Shown: positions 44,591-54,418, numbered from the stretch's first letter. The stretch: DNA of 64,000 bases from Candidatus Nitrosopumilus sp. (GCA_029864335.1 JAOTTS010000001.1:59594-123593), one strand, 5' to 3'. The notes: generated by a model from the letters alone, not told the origin. Program-made: numbers and translations.

Positions 44591-46282
44591 ATGAATTTGA
44601 TCCTGTCTCTTTTAGAAAAATTTCCTACACAGTTTACTCCACGTGAGATCCAAAAAGAGATCATTTCAAAAATTGAAGAGAATCTGAAATCGGGTTATAA
44701 AAAAATTATTTTGTGTGCACCCACAGGTGTAGGAAAGTCTCTGGTAGGAGCTACTGTTTCAAATTATTTTGATAGCTCATTTACTGTTACAGCATCAAAA
44801 CATCTTCAAGATCAATATATCAAAGATATTCCATTTCTAAAACCTGTAAAAGGAAAACAAAATTTTCCATGCCTCAAATTAATGGATGCAGAGAAAGTTG
44901 AAAATGATAGTAGGGCTATGCGATGGGGGCTTTCATGTGACAAAGGAACATGCCGAGAGAGAATTAGTAAAAATGGAAAGGAGGTAGTTGAAGTATGCAA
45001 ATACAAGCCCACAATAAAACAAGTTGAAGATAAAACTCAGGATTCTCAATCCTGTCACTATTATTTGCAGAAATATGATGCGTTAACATCAAAGCATTCT
45101 TTGTGGAATTACCATGCATTTTTTACAATTATGAAATTTAACAAAAAACTTTTTGAAGATTATCTTGATAGAAAGGTTACTGTCTTTGATGAGGCACATA
45201 AAATCGAGGACCAAATAATTCAATTTATTGGATTTGATATTTTTAGTGGACAAATTGATGAATGCAATCTAAATTCTGAAAAGTATAATTTTTCAGATTT
45301 GGACTCTGTGATCAAATTAATTGATGATATGGCATATTCTTATGCCAAGAAAATAAAAGATGTCAAAGAAAGTTCTGCATTTCAAAAAGAACCTGACTAT
45401 GAATTGATAAGTGGATTGGAAAGACGATATAATAAATCTGCCCAAGCAAAAATAGACATCATGTCTGATAAAGATAATTTTGTTGTAAATGAACCTGTTA
45501 AAGATTTTAATGGAAATTTCAGAACCATATCGGTAAGACCCATAGATGTTTCAAAATTTGCCAATGGATTCTTTGAAACAGATTATCAGTTATTCATGTC
45601 TGCCACAATTGACAAATCAAGTTTTTGTGAAAATATGGGATTAGAAAAAGATGATGTTGCATTTGTAGATACTGAAAAATCCCCATTTCCAATTAAAAAT
45701 AGGGAAATCGATCTTCTTAATATTCGCAGATTAAGTTACGGATCTACTGATGAGGATGAACTTGAGGTAATCAAAGCAATTGATAGAATTTTAGATGAGC
45801 ATTCAAATGAGCGAGGATTAATTTTGACATCCTCCATTCCAAGATGCCAAAGAATCCTTCAAAATCTTTCTCCAAAAAATGCTGCAAGAATTAGAATTTG
45901 TCATAGCAAAAACAAGGATGGGAAATCACAGGATGATGTAATTTCAGAGCATGCCACTGATCCTACTGGGGTATTGTTGTCATCATCGCTTTGGGAAGGT
46001 GTTGACCTAAAGGATGATTTATCAAGATTCCAAATCATTGCAAAGGTACCTTATCCAAATTATACTGAAAAGAGAACTAAGGCTAAGATGAATAAATTCC
46101 CCTTATGGTATACTTCTCAAACTCTCACAAAGATATTGCAAGGATTTGGTCGTTCAATTAGAAGTAATGATGATTGGGCAAAAACTTACGTTTTGGACAC
46201 TGCAGTTAACAATGTACTTTTTAAGGGTCAACAGATGATCCCAAAAGCATACTATGATGTTTTGAGGATAGAAAACCTGTAG
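44591..46282 (+). CDS. XPD/DinG-like superfamily 2 helicase with Fe-S cysteines
   Basis: 563 residues. Walker A LCAPTGVGKSLVGA near residue 44, DEAH box VFDEAHKIED near 200, C-terminal motifs LILTSSIPRCQRIL, LSSSLWEGVDLKDD and GFGRSIRSNDDWA (motif VI). Between Walker A and DEAH lie spaced cysteines (CLKLM, LSCDKGTC, VCKYKP, SCHYY), as in the 4Fe-4S domain of XPD. A 5'-3' DNA helicase for repair is expected. ATG start. It may be a second XPD paralogue. Confidence 0.87.
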   Translation: MNLILSLLEKFPTQFTPREIQKEIISKIEENLKSGYKKIILCAPTGVGKSLVGATVSNYFDSSFTVTASKHLQDQYIKDIPFLKPVKGKQNFPCLKLMDAEKVENDSRAMRWGLSCDKGTCRERISKNGKEVVEVCKYKPTIKQVEDKTQDSQSCHYYLQKYDALTSKHSLWNYHAFFTIMKFNKKLFEDYLDRKVTVFDEAHKIEDQIIQFIGFDIFSGQIDECNLNSEKYNFSDLDSVIKLIDDMAYSYAKKIKDVKESSAFQKEPDYELISGLERRYNKSAQAKIDIMSDKDNFVVNEPVKDFNGNFRTISVRPIDVSKFANGFFETDYQLFMSATIDKSSFCENMGLEKDDVAFVDTEKSPFPIKNREIDLLNIRRLSYGSTDEDELEVIKAIDRILDEHSNERGLILTSSIPRCQRILQNLSPKNAARIRICHSKNKDGKSQDDVISEHATDPTGVLLSSSLWEGVDLKDDLSRFQIIAKVPYPNYTEKRTKAKMNKFPLWYTSQTLTKILQGFGRSIRSNDDWAKTYVLDTAVNNVLFKGQQMIPKAYYDVLRIENL

Positions 46283-46554
46283 TAGACAACAGACAAGTGT
46301 AAACTGGTCTTTTGACTCTGTTTTTTGAGTCAATTGTATGTCCATTGTATCATCAATTGGTTTTTATTTTTTTCTATTTTTATTTATTGAGATATATGTT
46401 AGTCAAAAACTAGACCGCGCGTCTCAATGTAACACTAACCAGTACCCCCTACCCCCTCTTAATAAAGGCCTTAACACTGTGAAGTATTTCCACCAAATTC
46501 ATGTCATGTTTTACAGTCATTAAAATTATATTTTAATCAATAATTATTTTATCT
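46283..46554. other. Intergenic region with C-rich tract
   Basis: No gene. Holds a near-palindrome AGACCGCGCGTCT at 46412 and CCCCCTACCCCCT at 46445, both odd for this AT-rich genome. T-rich stretches after the helicase stop probably end its transcript. Confidence 0.4.
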
Positions 46555-46983
46555 TTAATTTTTCCATTGAGAAATCACTATGTCAATCCCTTCATCTTTC
46601 TTTCTGGAAACTATTTCTTTTGTTGATTTTATCTCAAATACCAAATGATCATAATCTTTTGTAATTAATCCCAAACCATCATTTTTCCCCTCAGAATCCA
46701 TCTTTTCAGGCAGTACATCAAGCACTATTTTTAATAAATTATCCAAATCCTTCTTGACTCTTCCTTCAGGTTGAGGTGATTCGTCTTTACTTCCATCATA
46801 AAGAAAAAATTTTACATTAATTGCTAGTTTCTTGTCTTTACAGAATTTTTTAATCTCATCTAAATTCTTTGTATTTTGTTTAATCGTTTCTTTTAGGTTT
46901 GTTTTTCTATTTACTACATCACTTGATGCAGTAAGTGGCTCAAAATTTCTGATTTTGATAGTGTGTGATTTTTTAAGAAACAT
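46555..46983 (-). CDS. RusA-like Holliday-junction nuclease
   Basis: 142 residues. The RusA core is visible: GRVKKDLDNLLKIVLDVLPE (D-x-D-N-L-x-K) followed by NDGLGLITKDYDHLVFEIKS, supplying the third Asp. RusA-family enzymes are dimers that cut four-way DNA junctions and are common in phages. Starts 22 bases after the end of the AlbA_2 frame, same strand, so one operon. ATG start. Confidence 0.6.
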   Translation of the reverse strand: MFLKKSHTIKIRNFEPLTASSDVVNRKTNLKETIKQNTKNLDEIKKFCKDKKLAINVKFFLYDGSKDESPQPEGRVKKDLDNLLKIVLDVLPEKMDSEGKNDGLGLITKDYDHLVFEIKSTKEIVSRKKDEGIDIVISQWKN

Positions 46984-47005
46984 TACTAATCATATTATTT
47001 CAAAT

Positions 47006-47482
47006 CTATTTGTGTTCAGGCCACATTCTGTTAATGTAATTGTGCATATCTAGACCAGTTAATTTTTGAGTTTTTCCATGAGATCTTCGATAAAAACCAT
47101 CATCATAAAAAACAGGTTTGTCACTGTGCTTTACAACCACTTTTGCTAGTGTTTTTCCTTCATGTTTTACAGTAGTTATGCTCTCAATAAACACCTCAAA
47201 TTCCTTTTTACAGTGATCTGAAAATGAACTCATCAATATTCCACGCCAACTATCAAATTTCTTCTTTCCCGTATGAGGATAGTCTTCTTCTATTCCATTG
47301 ACTTCGTCAAGATCTTCATCATATCCTACTACTAGCAAACCTCCTTTCCTGCTATTCATAAAACCTGCAAGAGTTGTAACTACTTCTTGAAGCATAATTT
47401 TATCAGGTTGTTTTGCACGTCTGTTATATTTTAGTGGCTTTGAATTCCAATTCATCATCTTCATCCCTCTGCAAGAGTTCAA
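47006..47482 (-). CDS. AlbA_2 (Schlafen-type) domain, broken off the DUF262 frame
   Basis: Core: MLQEVVTTLAGFMNSRKGGL, LLVVGYDEDLDEVNGI, FIESITTVKHEGKTLAKVVV and YRRSHGKTQKLTGLDM, the Schlafen AlbA_2 fold, which binds nucleic acid or ATP. Its first strand (LLQRDEDDELEFKATK) is in the previous gene's frame; dropping one A from CACTAAAATATAAC joins them. So the ATG at 47482 is unlikely to be the real start and the domain is probably the C-terminus of the DUF262 protein. Confidence 0.7.
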   Translation of the reverse strand: MNSCRGMKMMNWNSKPLKYNRRAKQPDKIMLQEVVTTLAGFMNSRKGGLLVVGYDEDLDEVNGIEEDYPHTGKKKFDSWRGILMSSFSDHCKKEFEVFIESITTVKHEGKTLAKVVVKHSDKPVFYDDGFYRRSHGKTQKLTGLDMHNYINRMWPEHK

Positions 47483-49217
47483 TCGTTGGTTTTTCTACAA
47501 GAGACGATTGATCATTGTTTTCCTCAATTTCTTCTTCAATGTAGACTGCGTCAATTTTATTTGCTATTTCTTTTAATATCTCAGTTTTTCTATATTTTAT
47601 GAACTCATCAAATTTATCATTTAGTAGGAAATCATATGCTTTATCATTAATCAAATGAGAAACAAGAACTTTCCGAAATTCTTTTTCACTTTTGTATTTC
47701 TTGTTAATTACTTCAGGAATGTATTTTGAAGGCATTTTTGCTTTTTTTGTACCAACATTTGTTTCAGGTGTAAGCCAAGTCATATTGAAAATTGAATTTT
47801 TATTTTTATGTTTATCAATCTGAGATTTTGGGAAAATATGATCCATGTGTGAATCTGCTTCCTTTGAACTAAATCTTATCTCAAAATCCATTGCTCCCTT
47901 CATTGCTAGTAAGCATAATACCCCTGTATACAATACACTGCCTTTGTTAATTGCATCCTCTAACTGAAGAGATTTGAAATTCTTTTGAAAGTATTTGATG
48001 AATTTAGGAGTCTCAGAATTTGGTTTGAACCACTCAATCATTTCTTTAAAATTCGAAGATTTCTTTGCCTCAACTGATTCCAAAAATCTTCCTCCAAATA
48101 CTGATGTCCAATACCAGCGTTCAAGTTTTCTATAACAATTAACATCATCATCGAAATTAATTTCAATTTCTCGTAATAATGAGGCTAAAATTGGTATCAT
48201 TGGCTCATATGGTAATACTTCAGTAGTGATTACTCCAAATCCTTCATTCTTATTTTCTAATGATTTTATTGCAGAATTAAGATATTTTGCTGAATCATTC
48301 CATTTTTCAGCAAATTTTTCTGTAGTCCAATTTTTTATTTTTTCCTCTCTTTCCTCTTTTTTCTCTCTTCCAAACATTTCTAAAACATCATTTTTCTTAC
48401 AGGACTTCAATGTTGAATATGATAATGAAATAACTTCCATTATGTATCTGCCCATTCTTGTTTTCAATTTCTTATCATACTCGTAGATCTTTGGATATTG
48501 TTTCAAAGAATCCTCCCACAATGTACGAACTTTAACATTGTGAGCTGCCATTTTCACATTAATTAAATCAAATACATCAAGAGGCTTACCCTTAGTGTTG
48601 ATAGACGTGAAGATAGTACCAACGTTTTCAAAAGTTGTATTTGATAAAACTATTTGTGGGATTTCATATGTGTGATAAATTCTAGATGTTTTTTTTCTAA
48701 TGATTTCAACAATGTCATCAAGTTTATCCAAATCAACTGTTTGATACTTTCTTACAAATTTTTTCAGATTTGATAACCATGCATCTTTTTGGACTGTTTT
48801 TAATTTGTAAAATGGAAAGAGTAATCTTTCAAAACTCTCTTCATCTGAAATTTGTCTATTTAGTGCAACAATTGTATCTATGTCATCATTTTTAGGATCC
48901 AAGAAATATTTCTCAAAATTGATATAGAAATATCCTGGATGTGTGTCTTTGATTTTTTCTGTTTTTTCAGGTGCATTAATTGCATAATGAAGTGAAGTAA
49001 TTCTTTGCTGACCATCTAAAACAATTTTTTCCCCCTTTAGTTTTTGAGGATTTGACCCTTCAACCTCTATCATTCCACATTGATCTTTATCTGAATCTTC
49101 TATGTCCCAGAGTAGTAATCCGCCAACATAATGATCGTTGAAAATTGACTCGTGAAATTCTTTGACATCTTTTTGACTCCATCTATAATATCTCTGAAAA
49201 TCAGGAATGGCCCACAA
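47424..49217 (-). CDS. DUF262/DUF1524 (GmrSD-like) protein
   Basis: 597 residues. DUF262 motifs WAIPDFQRYYRWSQKDVKEF and EKIVLDGQQRITSLHYAI (D-G-Q-Q-R); C-terminal DUF1524 HNH-type motif SHMDHIFPKSQIDKHKNKNS. In GmrSD-type IV restriction systems DUF262 uses NTP and DUF1524 is the nuclease cutting modified phage DNA. The TTG start is within the conserved region: PARIEDIIKNIEEGL lies just upstream in frame with no start codon, so the true N-terminus is reached only by one frameshift in an A7 run (49261-49267). Confidence 0.8.
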   Translation of the reverse strand: MWAIPDFQRYYRWSQKDVKEFHESIFNDHYVGGLLLWDIEDSDKDQCGMIEVEGSNPQKLKGEKIVLDGQQRITSLHYAINAPEKTEKIKDTHPGYFYINFEKYFLDPKNDDIDTIVALNRQISDEESFERLLFPFYKLKTVQKDAWLSNLKKFVRKYQTVDLDKLDDIVEIIRKKTSRIYHTYEIPQIVLSNTTFENVGTIFTSINTKGKPLDVFDLINVKMAAHNVKVRTLWEDSLKQYPKIYEYDKKLKTRMGRYIMEVISLSYSTLKSCKKNDVLEMFGREKKEEREEKIKNWTTEKFAEKWNDSAKYLNSAIKSLENKNEGFGVITTEVLPYEPMIPILASLLREIEINFDDDVNCYRKLERWYWTSVFGGRFLESVEAKKSSNFKEMIEWFKPNSETPKFIKYFQKNFKSLQLEDAINKGSVLYTGVLCLLAMKGAMDFEIRFSSKEADSHMDHIFPKSQIDKHKNKNSIFNMTWLTPETNVGTKKAKMPSKYIPEVINKKYKSEKEFRKVLVSHLINDKAYDFLLNDKFDEFIKYRKTEILKEIANKIDAVYIEEEIEENNDQSSLVEKPTIELLQRDEDDELEFKATKI

Positions 49218-49246
49218 TCCCTCTTCAATATTTTTGATAATGTCTT

Positions 49247-49702
49247 CTATCCTAGCAGGTTTTTTTCAAGTGAAGGGGGATTTTCAGTTATTTTTTGGAA
49301 TCTTGTCTCATGTGGATCAATATCTGTTGAAAATTGACGCCAATCTAAAATTGGAATTTTCTTTAAATCTGAACTTACAGTATACTTGTCATATTCTTCG
49401 AATGTTTCTTCTTTAAGTCTTGTAGATTCTTCATCTGAAATTCCATATGATTCAAAAACAAAATGTCTTTTTGAAGGATGTTCTGTGATTTTACACAACC
49501 CAAGAATTTTCCATTTGTTTGTTGCTAAGACCATGACAATTCCTATAGGTACATTATTTTCTTGAATAATTTTAATGAGTTTTTTTCTTTCAAGACTATT
49601 GTTATTTTCAATTAATGCTTTGATTACTACCGGTCGATAATTTGTCTGGAGTCGTTTAATTTTTCTTTTAACAATAAAGGTTCTTAATTCATTAAAATTC
49701 AT
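49247..49702 (-). CDS. N-terminal domain of the DUF262 protein, or coupled small protein
   Basis: 151 residues, ATG start. Family not recognised; has VVIKALIENNNSLERKKLIK (helix-turn-helix-like) and KRHFVFESYGISDEESTRLK. Its frame ends (PPSLEKNLLG) in the A7 run, where one extra A would give SLEKKPARIEDIIKNIEEG and run on into the DUF262 part. So this is either the first domain of a protein of about 900 residues or a separate overlapping gene. Confidence 0.6.
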   Translation of the reverse strand: MNFNELRTFIVKRKIKRLQTNYRPVVIKALIENNNSLERKKLIKIIQENNVPIGIVMVLATNKWKILGLCKITEHPSKRHFVFESYGISDEESTRLKEETFEEYDKYTVSSDLKKIPILDWRQFSTDIDPHETRFQKITENPPSLEKNLLG

Positions 49703-49788
49703 ATCTACCTATTCAAAATTATATACAGAAAAACTTTGGGGCCGATCAACACAGATCCTCTTTAATATTATCTTAAATTCATCACTTT

Positions 49789-50200
49789 ATGACTAGTCTA
49801 ACCTTCTATGGAGAAGTAAATGAGATTGGTGGAAATAAAATACTTCTCGAAGACAAGAACACAGGTATTCTTAGATTTTGGCAAGAGTTTCTCTAGACGT
49901 GCAGCATATTTTGAAGAATATCTTAATCCTAGAACCTCAAATGGAATAGTTGATTTTCTAACAATGGGACTAGTTCCAGATATCAAAGGAGTGTATCGTG
50001 ATGATCTGATGGTAATGGCGGGAAGAAAACCTGAAGAACCAGATATTGATGCAGTATTGCTAACTCATGCACATGCAGATCATGCAGATTACATTTCATT
50101 TTTGCATGAAGATATTCCAATTCATATGGGTTCTGCATGTCATTTAATTCTCAAAGCATTATCAGAACGTGCATCAAGAACTATAGAAAAAGAAATTTAA
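49789..50200 (+). pseudogene. Truncated metallo-beta-lactamase (RNase J-like) gene
   Basis: ATG 49789 reads MTSLTFYGEVNEIGGNKILL, then a frame change near 49855 gives VFLDFGKSFSRRAAYFEEYL and the metal motif LLTHAHADHADYISF (HxHxDH). The frame stops at 50200, about 137 residues in; RNase J-type proteins are over 400 long, so the beta-CASP and second half are missing. Nonfunctional fragment next to the defence-like block. Confidence 0.7.
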
Positions 50201-50218
50201 TTCTATAACATAGATCTT

Positions 50219-51907
50219 TTATAGAATTGGTTTTGTAATTGCACCTTGTGCTGCAGAGCCTACCAATGATGCATATTTGGCAAGTGCTCCTGCGGTGTAG
50301 TTTGGTTTGGGTCTACTCCATTGTTTTCTTCGAGTTTCTAACTCTTCTTCTGATACATGAAGATCAATGATATTGGTTTCTGTATCTATTGTAATTTCAT
50401 CATGATCTTTTACTAAAGCAATAGGGCCACCAACATATGCCTCTGGTGCAACATGTCCTACCATGAATCCACGTGTTCCTCCAGAAAATCTTCCATCAGT
50501 TACCATCGCAACTTTTTTGCCTAATCCCTGTCCAACAAGTGCTGCAGTGGTGGCTAACATCTCTCTCATTCCTGGACCTCCTTTGGGTCCTTCATATCGG
50601 ATGACTACTACATGTCCTTCATTTATCTCGCCTTTTGCAACAGCATCAAATGCATATTCTTCCCTATCAAAGACGCGAGCCTTTCCAGTGAATTTTGTAA
50701 TTTCTACTCCTGCAGTTTTGATTACTGCTCCATCTGGAGCTAGACTTCCTTTGAGGACTACTGCAGTTCCAACTTGATGAAGTGGGTTCTCAACTGATCT
50801 TACAATGTGTTGTTCTACATCTGGAATTGTAATTGACATGAGATTTTCTTTGATTGTTTTTCCTGTAACTGTCATACAATTTTCATTTAGCAATCCTTTT
50901 CCAAGTAGTTTTTTTAGCACAAATGGAATTCCACCAATCTTATCAAGTGAGTTCATTACATAATTTCCTCCAGGCTTCATATCTGCTAAATGTGGTGTTT
51001 TCTTTCGTATTCTTTCAAAATCATCATATGTCAAATCAATATTTACTTCATTTGCAAGTGCAAGCAAATGTAAAATACCATTAGTTGAACCACCAACAGA
51101 ATTCAACATGATTATTGCATTTTCAAATGCTTCAAAACTCAAAATTTCTTTAGGTCTAATGTTCATCTCTAATAATTTTGCACATGCAACACCTGTGTCG
51201 TATACCATCTTATCTCGTCTCTCATCTTCTGCAGGTGGACTGGCACTTCCTGGTAACGCGAGTCCTATAGCTTCAGAAATTGATGCCATGGTGTTTGCAG
51301 TAAACATTCCTCCACAAGATCCTGAATTTGGACACGCGGTGTTTTCTATATTTTTTAGTGACTCAAGAGATAATTGTCCTGAGTCATATGCGCCTACTGC
51401 TTCATACACATCAACAATTGTTAGTTCCTGCCCATCAAGTATTCCTGGCATGATAGTCCCTCCATAAACAAATACAGATGGTACGTTCAGTCTAGCCATT
51501 GCCATCATGGTGCCAGGCAAACTTTTGTCACACCCTGCAATTCCTACTAATGCATCATATTGATGTGCTCGGACCATTAATTCAATTGAATCAGCAATGA
51601 CTTCACGTGATACCAGTGATGATTTCATTCCTTCATGACCCATTGCAATTCCATCACTAACTGCAATGGTTGAAAATTCTCTAGGTGTTGCACCTGCATC
51701 TGTTACACCATCTTTAGCTTTTAGAGCTAATCTTGGAAGGTGGATGTTACATGGTGTTGCTTCATTTCCAGTATGGCACACACCAATAAATTGTTTAGAT
51801 AAATCATCATCATTTAGTCCCATAGCTTTGTACATTGCTCTTTGTGGTGCTCGAGATGTTCCTACTACAACATTTTTGCTAGAAATCTCCATGATACGTA
51901 AATCCAT
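50219..51907 (-). CDS. ilvD: Dihydroxy-acid dehydratase
   Basis: Makes 2-keto acids from 2,3-dihydroxy acids in valine, isoleucine and (via valine precursor) leucine and pantothenate synthesis. Fe-S ligands visible: [40 protein letters not shown]. End motif [19 protein letters not shown] binds substrate. Length 562 is usual. ATG 51907 or ATG 51892. No other branched-chain genes are adjacent. Confidence 0.95.
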   Translation of the reverse strand: MDLRIMEISSKNVVVGTSRAPQRAMYKAMGLNDDDLSKQFIGVCHTGNEATPCNIHLPRLALKAKDGVTDAGATPREFSTIAVSDGIAMGHEGMKSSLVSREVIADSIELMVRAHQYDALVGIAGCDKSLPGTMMAMARLNVPSVFVYGGTIMPGILDGQELTIVDVYEAVGAYDSGQLSLESLKNIENTACPNSGSCGGMFTANTMASISEAIGLALPGSASPPAEDERRDKMVYDTGVACAKLLEMNIRPKEILSFEAFENAIIMLNSVGGSTNGILHLLALANEVNIDLTYDDFERIRKKTPHLADMKPGGNYVMNSLDKIGGIPFVLKKLLGKGLLNENCMTVTGKTIKENLMSITIPDVEQHIVRSVENPLHQVGTAVVLKGSLAPDGAVIKTAGVEITKFTGKARVFDREEYAFDAVAKGEINEGHVVVIRYEGPKGGPGMREMLATTAALVGQGLGKKVAMVTDGRFSGGTRGFMVGHVAPEAYVGGPIALVKDHDEITIDTETNIIDLHVSEEELETRRKQWSRPKPNYTAGALAKYASLVGSAAQGAITKPIL

Positions 51908-51960
51908 AATTGCTATAATTTAGAGTTTAGTAAACGATATTGATTAATTTCAACTTTATT

Positions 51961-52089
51961 TTATCTGATATTTGTGCCTGTTATTTTAACTTCAATAAAA
52001 TCAAGAGTCATCTTTGATTCCAAGCACTTCTTGATGCAGATTTGCCTATCGGTATGCAAGGTTTTAGATGTCATAGTAGAAAAATTCAT
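51961..52089 (-). CDS. Possible small protein
   Basis: 42 residues from ATG 52089: MNFSTMTSKTLHTDRQICIK then KCLESKMTLDFIEVKITGTN. Plausible composition, but the other strand also has an open frame here, so the call is weak. Confidence 0.35.
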   Translation of the reverse strand: MNFSTMTSKTLHTDRQICIKKCLESKMTLDFIEVKITGTNIR

Positions 52090-52184
52090 CCTAAAACCAA
52101 TATCTTCCAAGAACAACAATCTACTGAGACTGATTGAAAGAACTTTGGCAAAAATGATATAATCTATTTGTCCACAGTTATTTT

Positions 52185-52724
52185 GTGAACGCAACATTTG
52201 CCAATGGATGCTTTTGGTGTACTGAAGCTATTTTTGCAAGACTTCATGGTGTGAAATCAGTAGTGCCAGGTTATTCTGGCGGTATAGTTGAAAACCCATC
52301 ATATGAACAAGTATGTGCTGGAACAACAGGACATGCAGAAGCTGCTCAAATAGAGTTTGATCCAAATATAATATCTTATGAAAAATTACTTGATGTTTTC
52401 TGGCATACACATGATCCTACTACACTTAATAGACAAGGAAATGATGTTGGAACACAATACCGATCTGCAATATTTTACCACAATGACGAACAAAAACAGA
52501 TTGCAGAAAAATCAAAAAAAGAACTCGAAGACAGACATTTGTTTAGTGATTCTGTTGTGACTGAAATTGTGCCTTTGATCAAGTTTTATCCTGCAGAAGA
52601 ATATCACAAAAAATATTATGAACAGAACAAAGATGCGCCATACTGTAGATTTGTAATTGATCCCAAAATTGAAAAGATGTTAAAACAGTATGAGAATGAA
52701 TTAAAATCTGAATTTATTCAATAA
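52185..52724 (+). CDS. msrA: Peptide methionine-S-sulfoxide reductase
   Basis: Repairs oxidised methionine with thioredoxin as reductant. Catalytic NGCFWCTEAIF at residues 7-17; GTTGHAEAAQIEFDP and DPTTLNRQGNDVGTQYRSAI are family hallmarks. GTG start, one codon before the catalytic strand, as common in MsrA. Length 179 usual. TATA-like TTGGCAAAAATGATATAATC upstream. Confidence 0.95.
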   Translation: MNATFANGCFWCTEAIFARLHGVKSVVPGYSGGIVENPSYEQVCAGTTGHAEAAQIEFDPNIISYEKLLDVFWHTHDPTTLNRQGNDVGTQYRSAIFYHNDEQKQIAEKSKKELEDRHLFSDSVVTEIVPLIKFYPAEEYHKKYYEQNKDAPYCRFVIDPKIEKMLKQYENELKSEFIQ

Positions 52725-52931
52725 CAAAGCTCTGGAATTATGAAACCACACTTTTTGCATTGAAATTCTACGATGTAATTTCCCACTCTTGCAATATTAG
52801 CCGTCTGGATGTTCAATGCGATATTTGTATGGAGGCAAATTCTCTTTCATGGCTTTTAGATATTCATCTATAATTGTAACATCTGAAACTCTTGACCAAC
52901 TTTCATTTCCACATTTTGGGCATTTTACCAT
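52718..52931 (-). pseudogene. Zinc-ribbon protein with one-base frameshift
   Basis: From ATG 52931: MVKCPKCGNESWSRVSDVTI, then helix and PPYKYRIEHPDG followed by TAA at 52797. In the +1 frame NIARVGNYIVEFQCKKCGFI and IPELCY complete the second CxxC and a stop at 52718. One base lost near GACGGCTAAT explains it. The open frame also extends 5' of the ATG. Confidence 0.5.
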
Positions 52932-53103
52932 AATATTATCAAGAATTCCTCTTTGAAAAATCTTAAACTTTGTGAAAAACGTTTTATTTTTACGCCGATT
53001 CACATCTACTTTTATATCCTCAATTTGGCAGATACCCCACTGTAAAATTGAATCAAACATTATTCTTTCCCGAAAAAAGTTCAAGCGTCTATCAGGGTTG
53101 AAC

Positions 53104-53307
53104 CTATTTTGATTCTACGAAAATAACATCGACAAGATCATTGTTACTTCGTTTAGTAACCATATCTCTATTTGCATTATAGTAATTCTGCAAATGTGAC
53201 TTTCTAGTTTTAATCCCATATTCACGACATAATCTGCAAAAATAGGTAACTTGTCTTTCTGCTCTTGGTTTTACATGATTTTTATATTCTAAAATTGTAG
53301 TTACCAT
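53104..53307 (-). CDS. Small basic protein
   Basis: 67 residues, ATG start. ILEYKNHVKPRAERQVTYFC then RLCREYGIKTRKSHLQNYYN: one CxxC and a His further on, perhaps a single zinc finger. Unknown role. Confidence 0.55.
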   Translation of the reverse strand: MVTTILEYKNHVKPRAERQVTYFCRLCREYGIKTRKSHLQNYYNANRDMVTKRSNNDLVDVIFVESK

Positions 53308-53433
53308 TTTGAAATATGTCGAATCTCTTGTATTTTAATGTTGTAATTTATATGACATATTGTCAATTATAGATGATTTATGCAAAAAATTTATATTTTG
53401 TAATCTCTATTACAGTAATTCGGTGATTAAAAG

Positions 53434-53950
53434 ATGTTTGATGACCAATTCGAAAAAACATTTCGAAGATTGTCGACTCCCTTTTTTTCAATGGACGATG
53501 TCTTCGAAAATCCAAAAGAAGGGTACAGTCCAAACTTTTGGGCCATATTACTGCGGTTATCTAGAGACTGTAGGAGAGGACGGTATTCCTCATGTTACTG
53601 AATGGGAGAATACAAAACCTGCAAGATCTCTTGCTGAGTCTACAGTAAGAGATCCATACGTTGATGTTTCCGTCGACGAAAAAGATCGTACTCTCAAGAT
53701 TGTTACTGAGATGCCAGGAATTGACAAATCTGACATCAAGTTAAATGTGTCAGAAAAACTTGTCTTGCTCTCAGCTGAACATGATGACAGAAAGTATGAG
53801 AAGAAAATCCCTCTACCCTCAAAAGTAGGTGAAAACTCTGCAAAAGCCAAGTATACAAACGGGGTTTTAGAATTGACTCTGTCACTTGCAAAAGAAAAAC
53901 CCCAAGGAAAACTGATTGCGGGAATTGCAAAACAGTTGAAAAGATGTTAG
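53434..53950 (+). pseudogene. Hsp20 small heat-shock protein gene with frameshift
   Basis: ATG 53434: MFDDQFEKTFRRLSTPFFSM then DDVFENPKEG, after which the frame changes at GGG (53521-53523). The rest reads TVQTFGPYYCGYLETVGEDG, PYVDVSVDEKDRTLKIVTEM and the alpha-crystallin end KYTNGVLELTLSLA. Removing one G restores a full small heat-shock chaperone. The 3' end runs into a thioredoxin-like sequence, so the C-terminus is also abnormal. Confidence 0.75.
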
Positions 53951-54111
53951 ATGACTTGAATTTTTCCTATGACATAGTTGACGTTACAGAGAAACCTGAA
54001 TTCCTTGAAAAATATCCCATCTTTACAGCTCCCGGTATTGTAATTAATGACAAACTGGAATTTACTGGAATTCCAAAAAAACAAGAACTAATTGAAAAAC
54101 TAAACTGCTAG
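53914..54111 (+). pseudogene. Thioredoxin-fold redox protein remnant
   Basis: Frame overlapping the Hsp20 end: DCGNCKTVEKMLDDLNFSYD (CxxC active site), then EKPEFLEKYPIFTAPGIVIN and LEFTGIPKKQELIEKLNC. A small glutaredoxin/thioredoxin-like protein, but its first strand and start codon are missing; a deletion seems to have fused it to the Hsp20 gene. ATG 53947 would give only the part after the active site. Confidence 0.55.
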
Positions 54112-54320
54112 AGATTTGGTCTTTGTTCAAGTTTTACTGTTACATTCATTTGTTGCCCATCGTACAAGATTCCCAAATTAATCTCATCACCAACATTCTT
54201 TTCTCTTTGCAGATGAACCAATATGTTCTCTATCTTTCGAACATTTTTTCATCTATTGATAATATGACGTCTCCTACTTTGTATTCTATTTTTCAAACAT
54301 GACCCTTTAAGATGAATGCA
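54108..54320 (-). pseudogene. PDZ-domain remnant of an HtrA-type protease
   Basis: Minus strand: IEYKVGDVILSIDEK, a one-base frame change, then VRKIENILVHLQREKNVGDE and LYDGQQMNVTVKLEQRPNL to a stop at 54108. This is the C-terminal PDZ domain of a trypsin-like protease. The catalytic part is absent from the window. Confidence 0.55.
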
Positions 54321-54418
54321 TTGTCTAAAAAACTAGATTAAAGTTGGTACTTAATGCATCAGTTGTTTTATTCCATGATCCAAATAAATTTCATTTATTG
54401 TAAAAAAGGAACACGTAT

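Noticed and set aside
51974..52162. Plus-strand open frame ahead of msrA
   Set aside because: Competes with a minus-strand frame; no motif; neither is convincing, and the minus one is listed only weakly.
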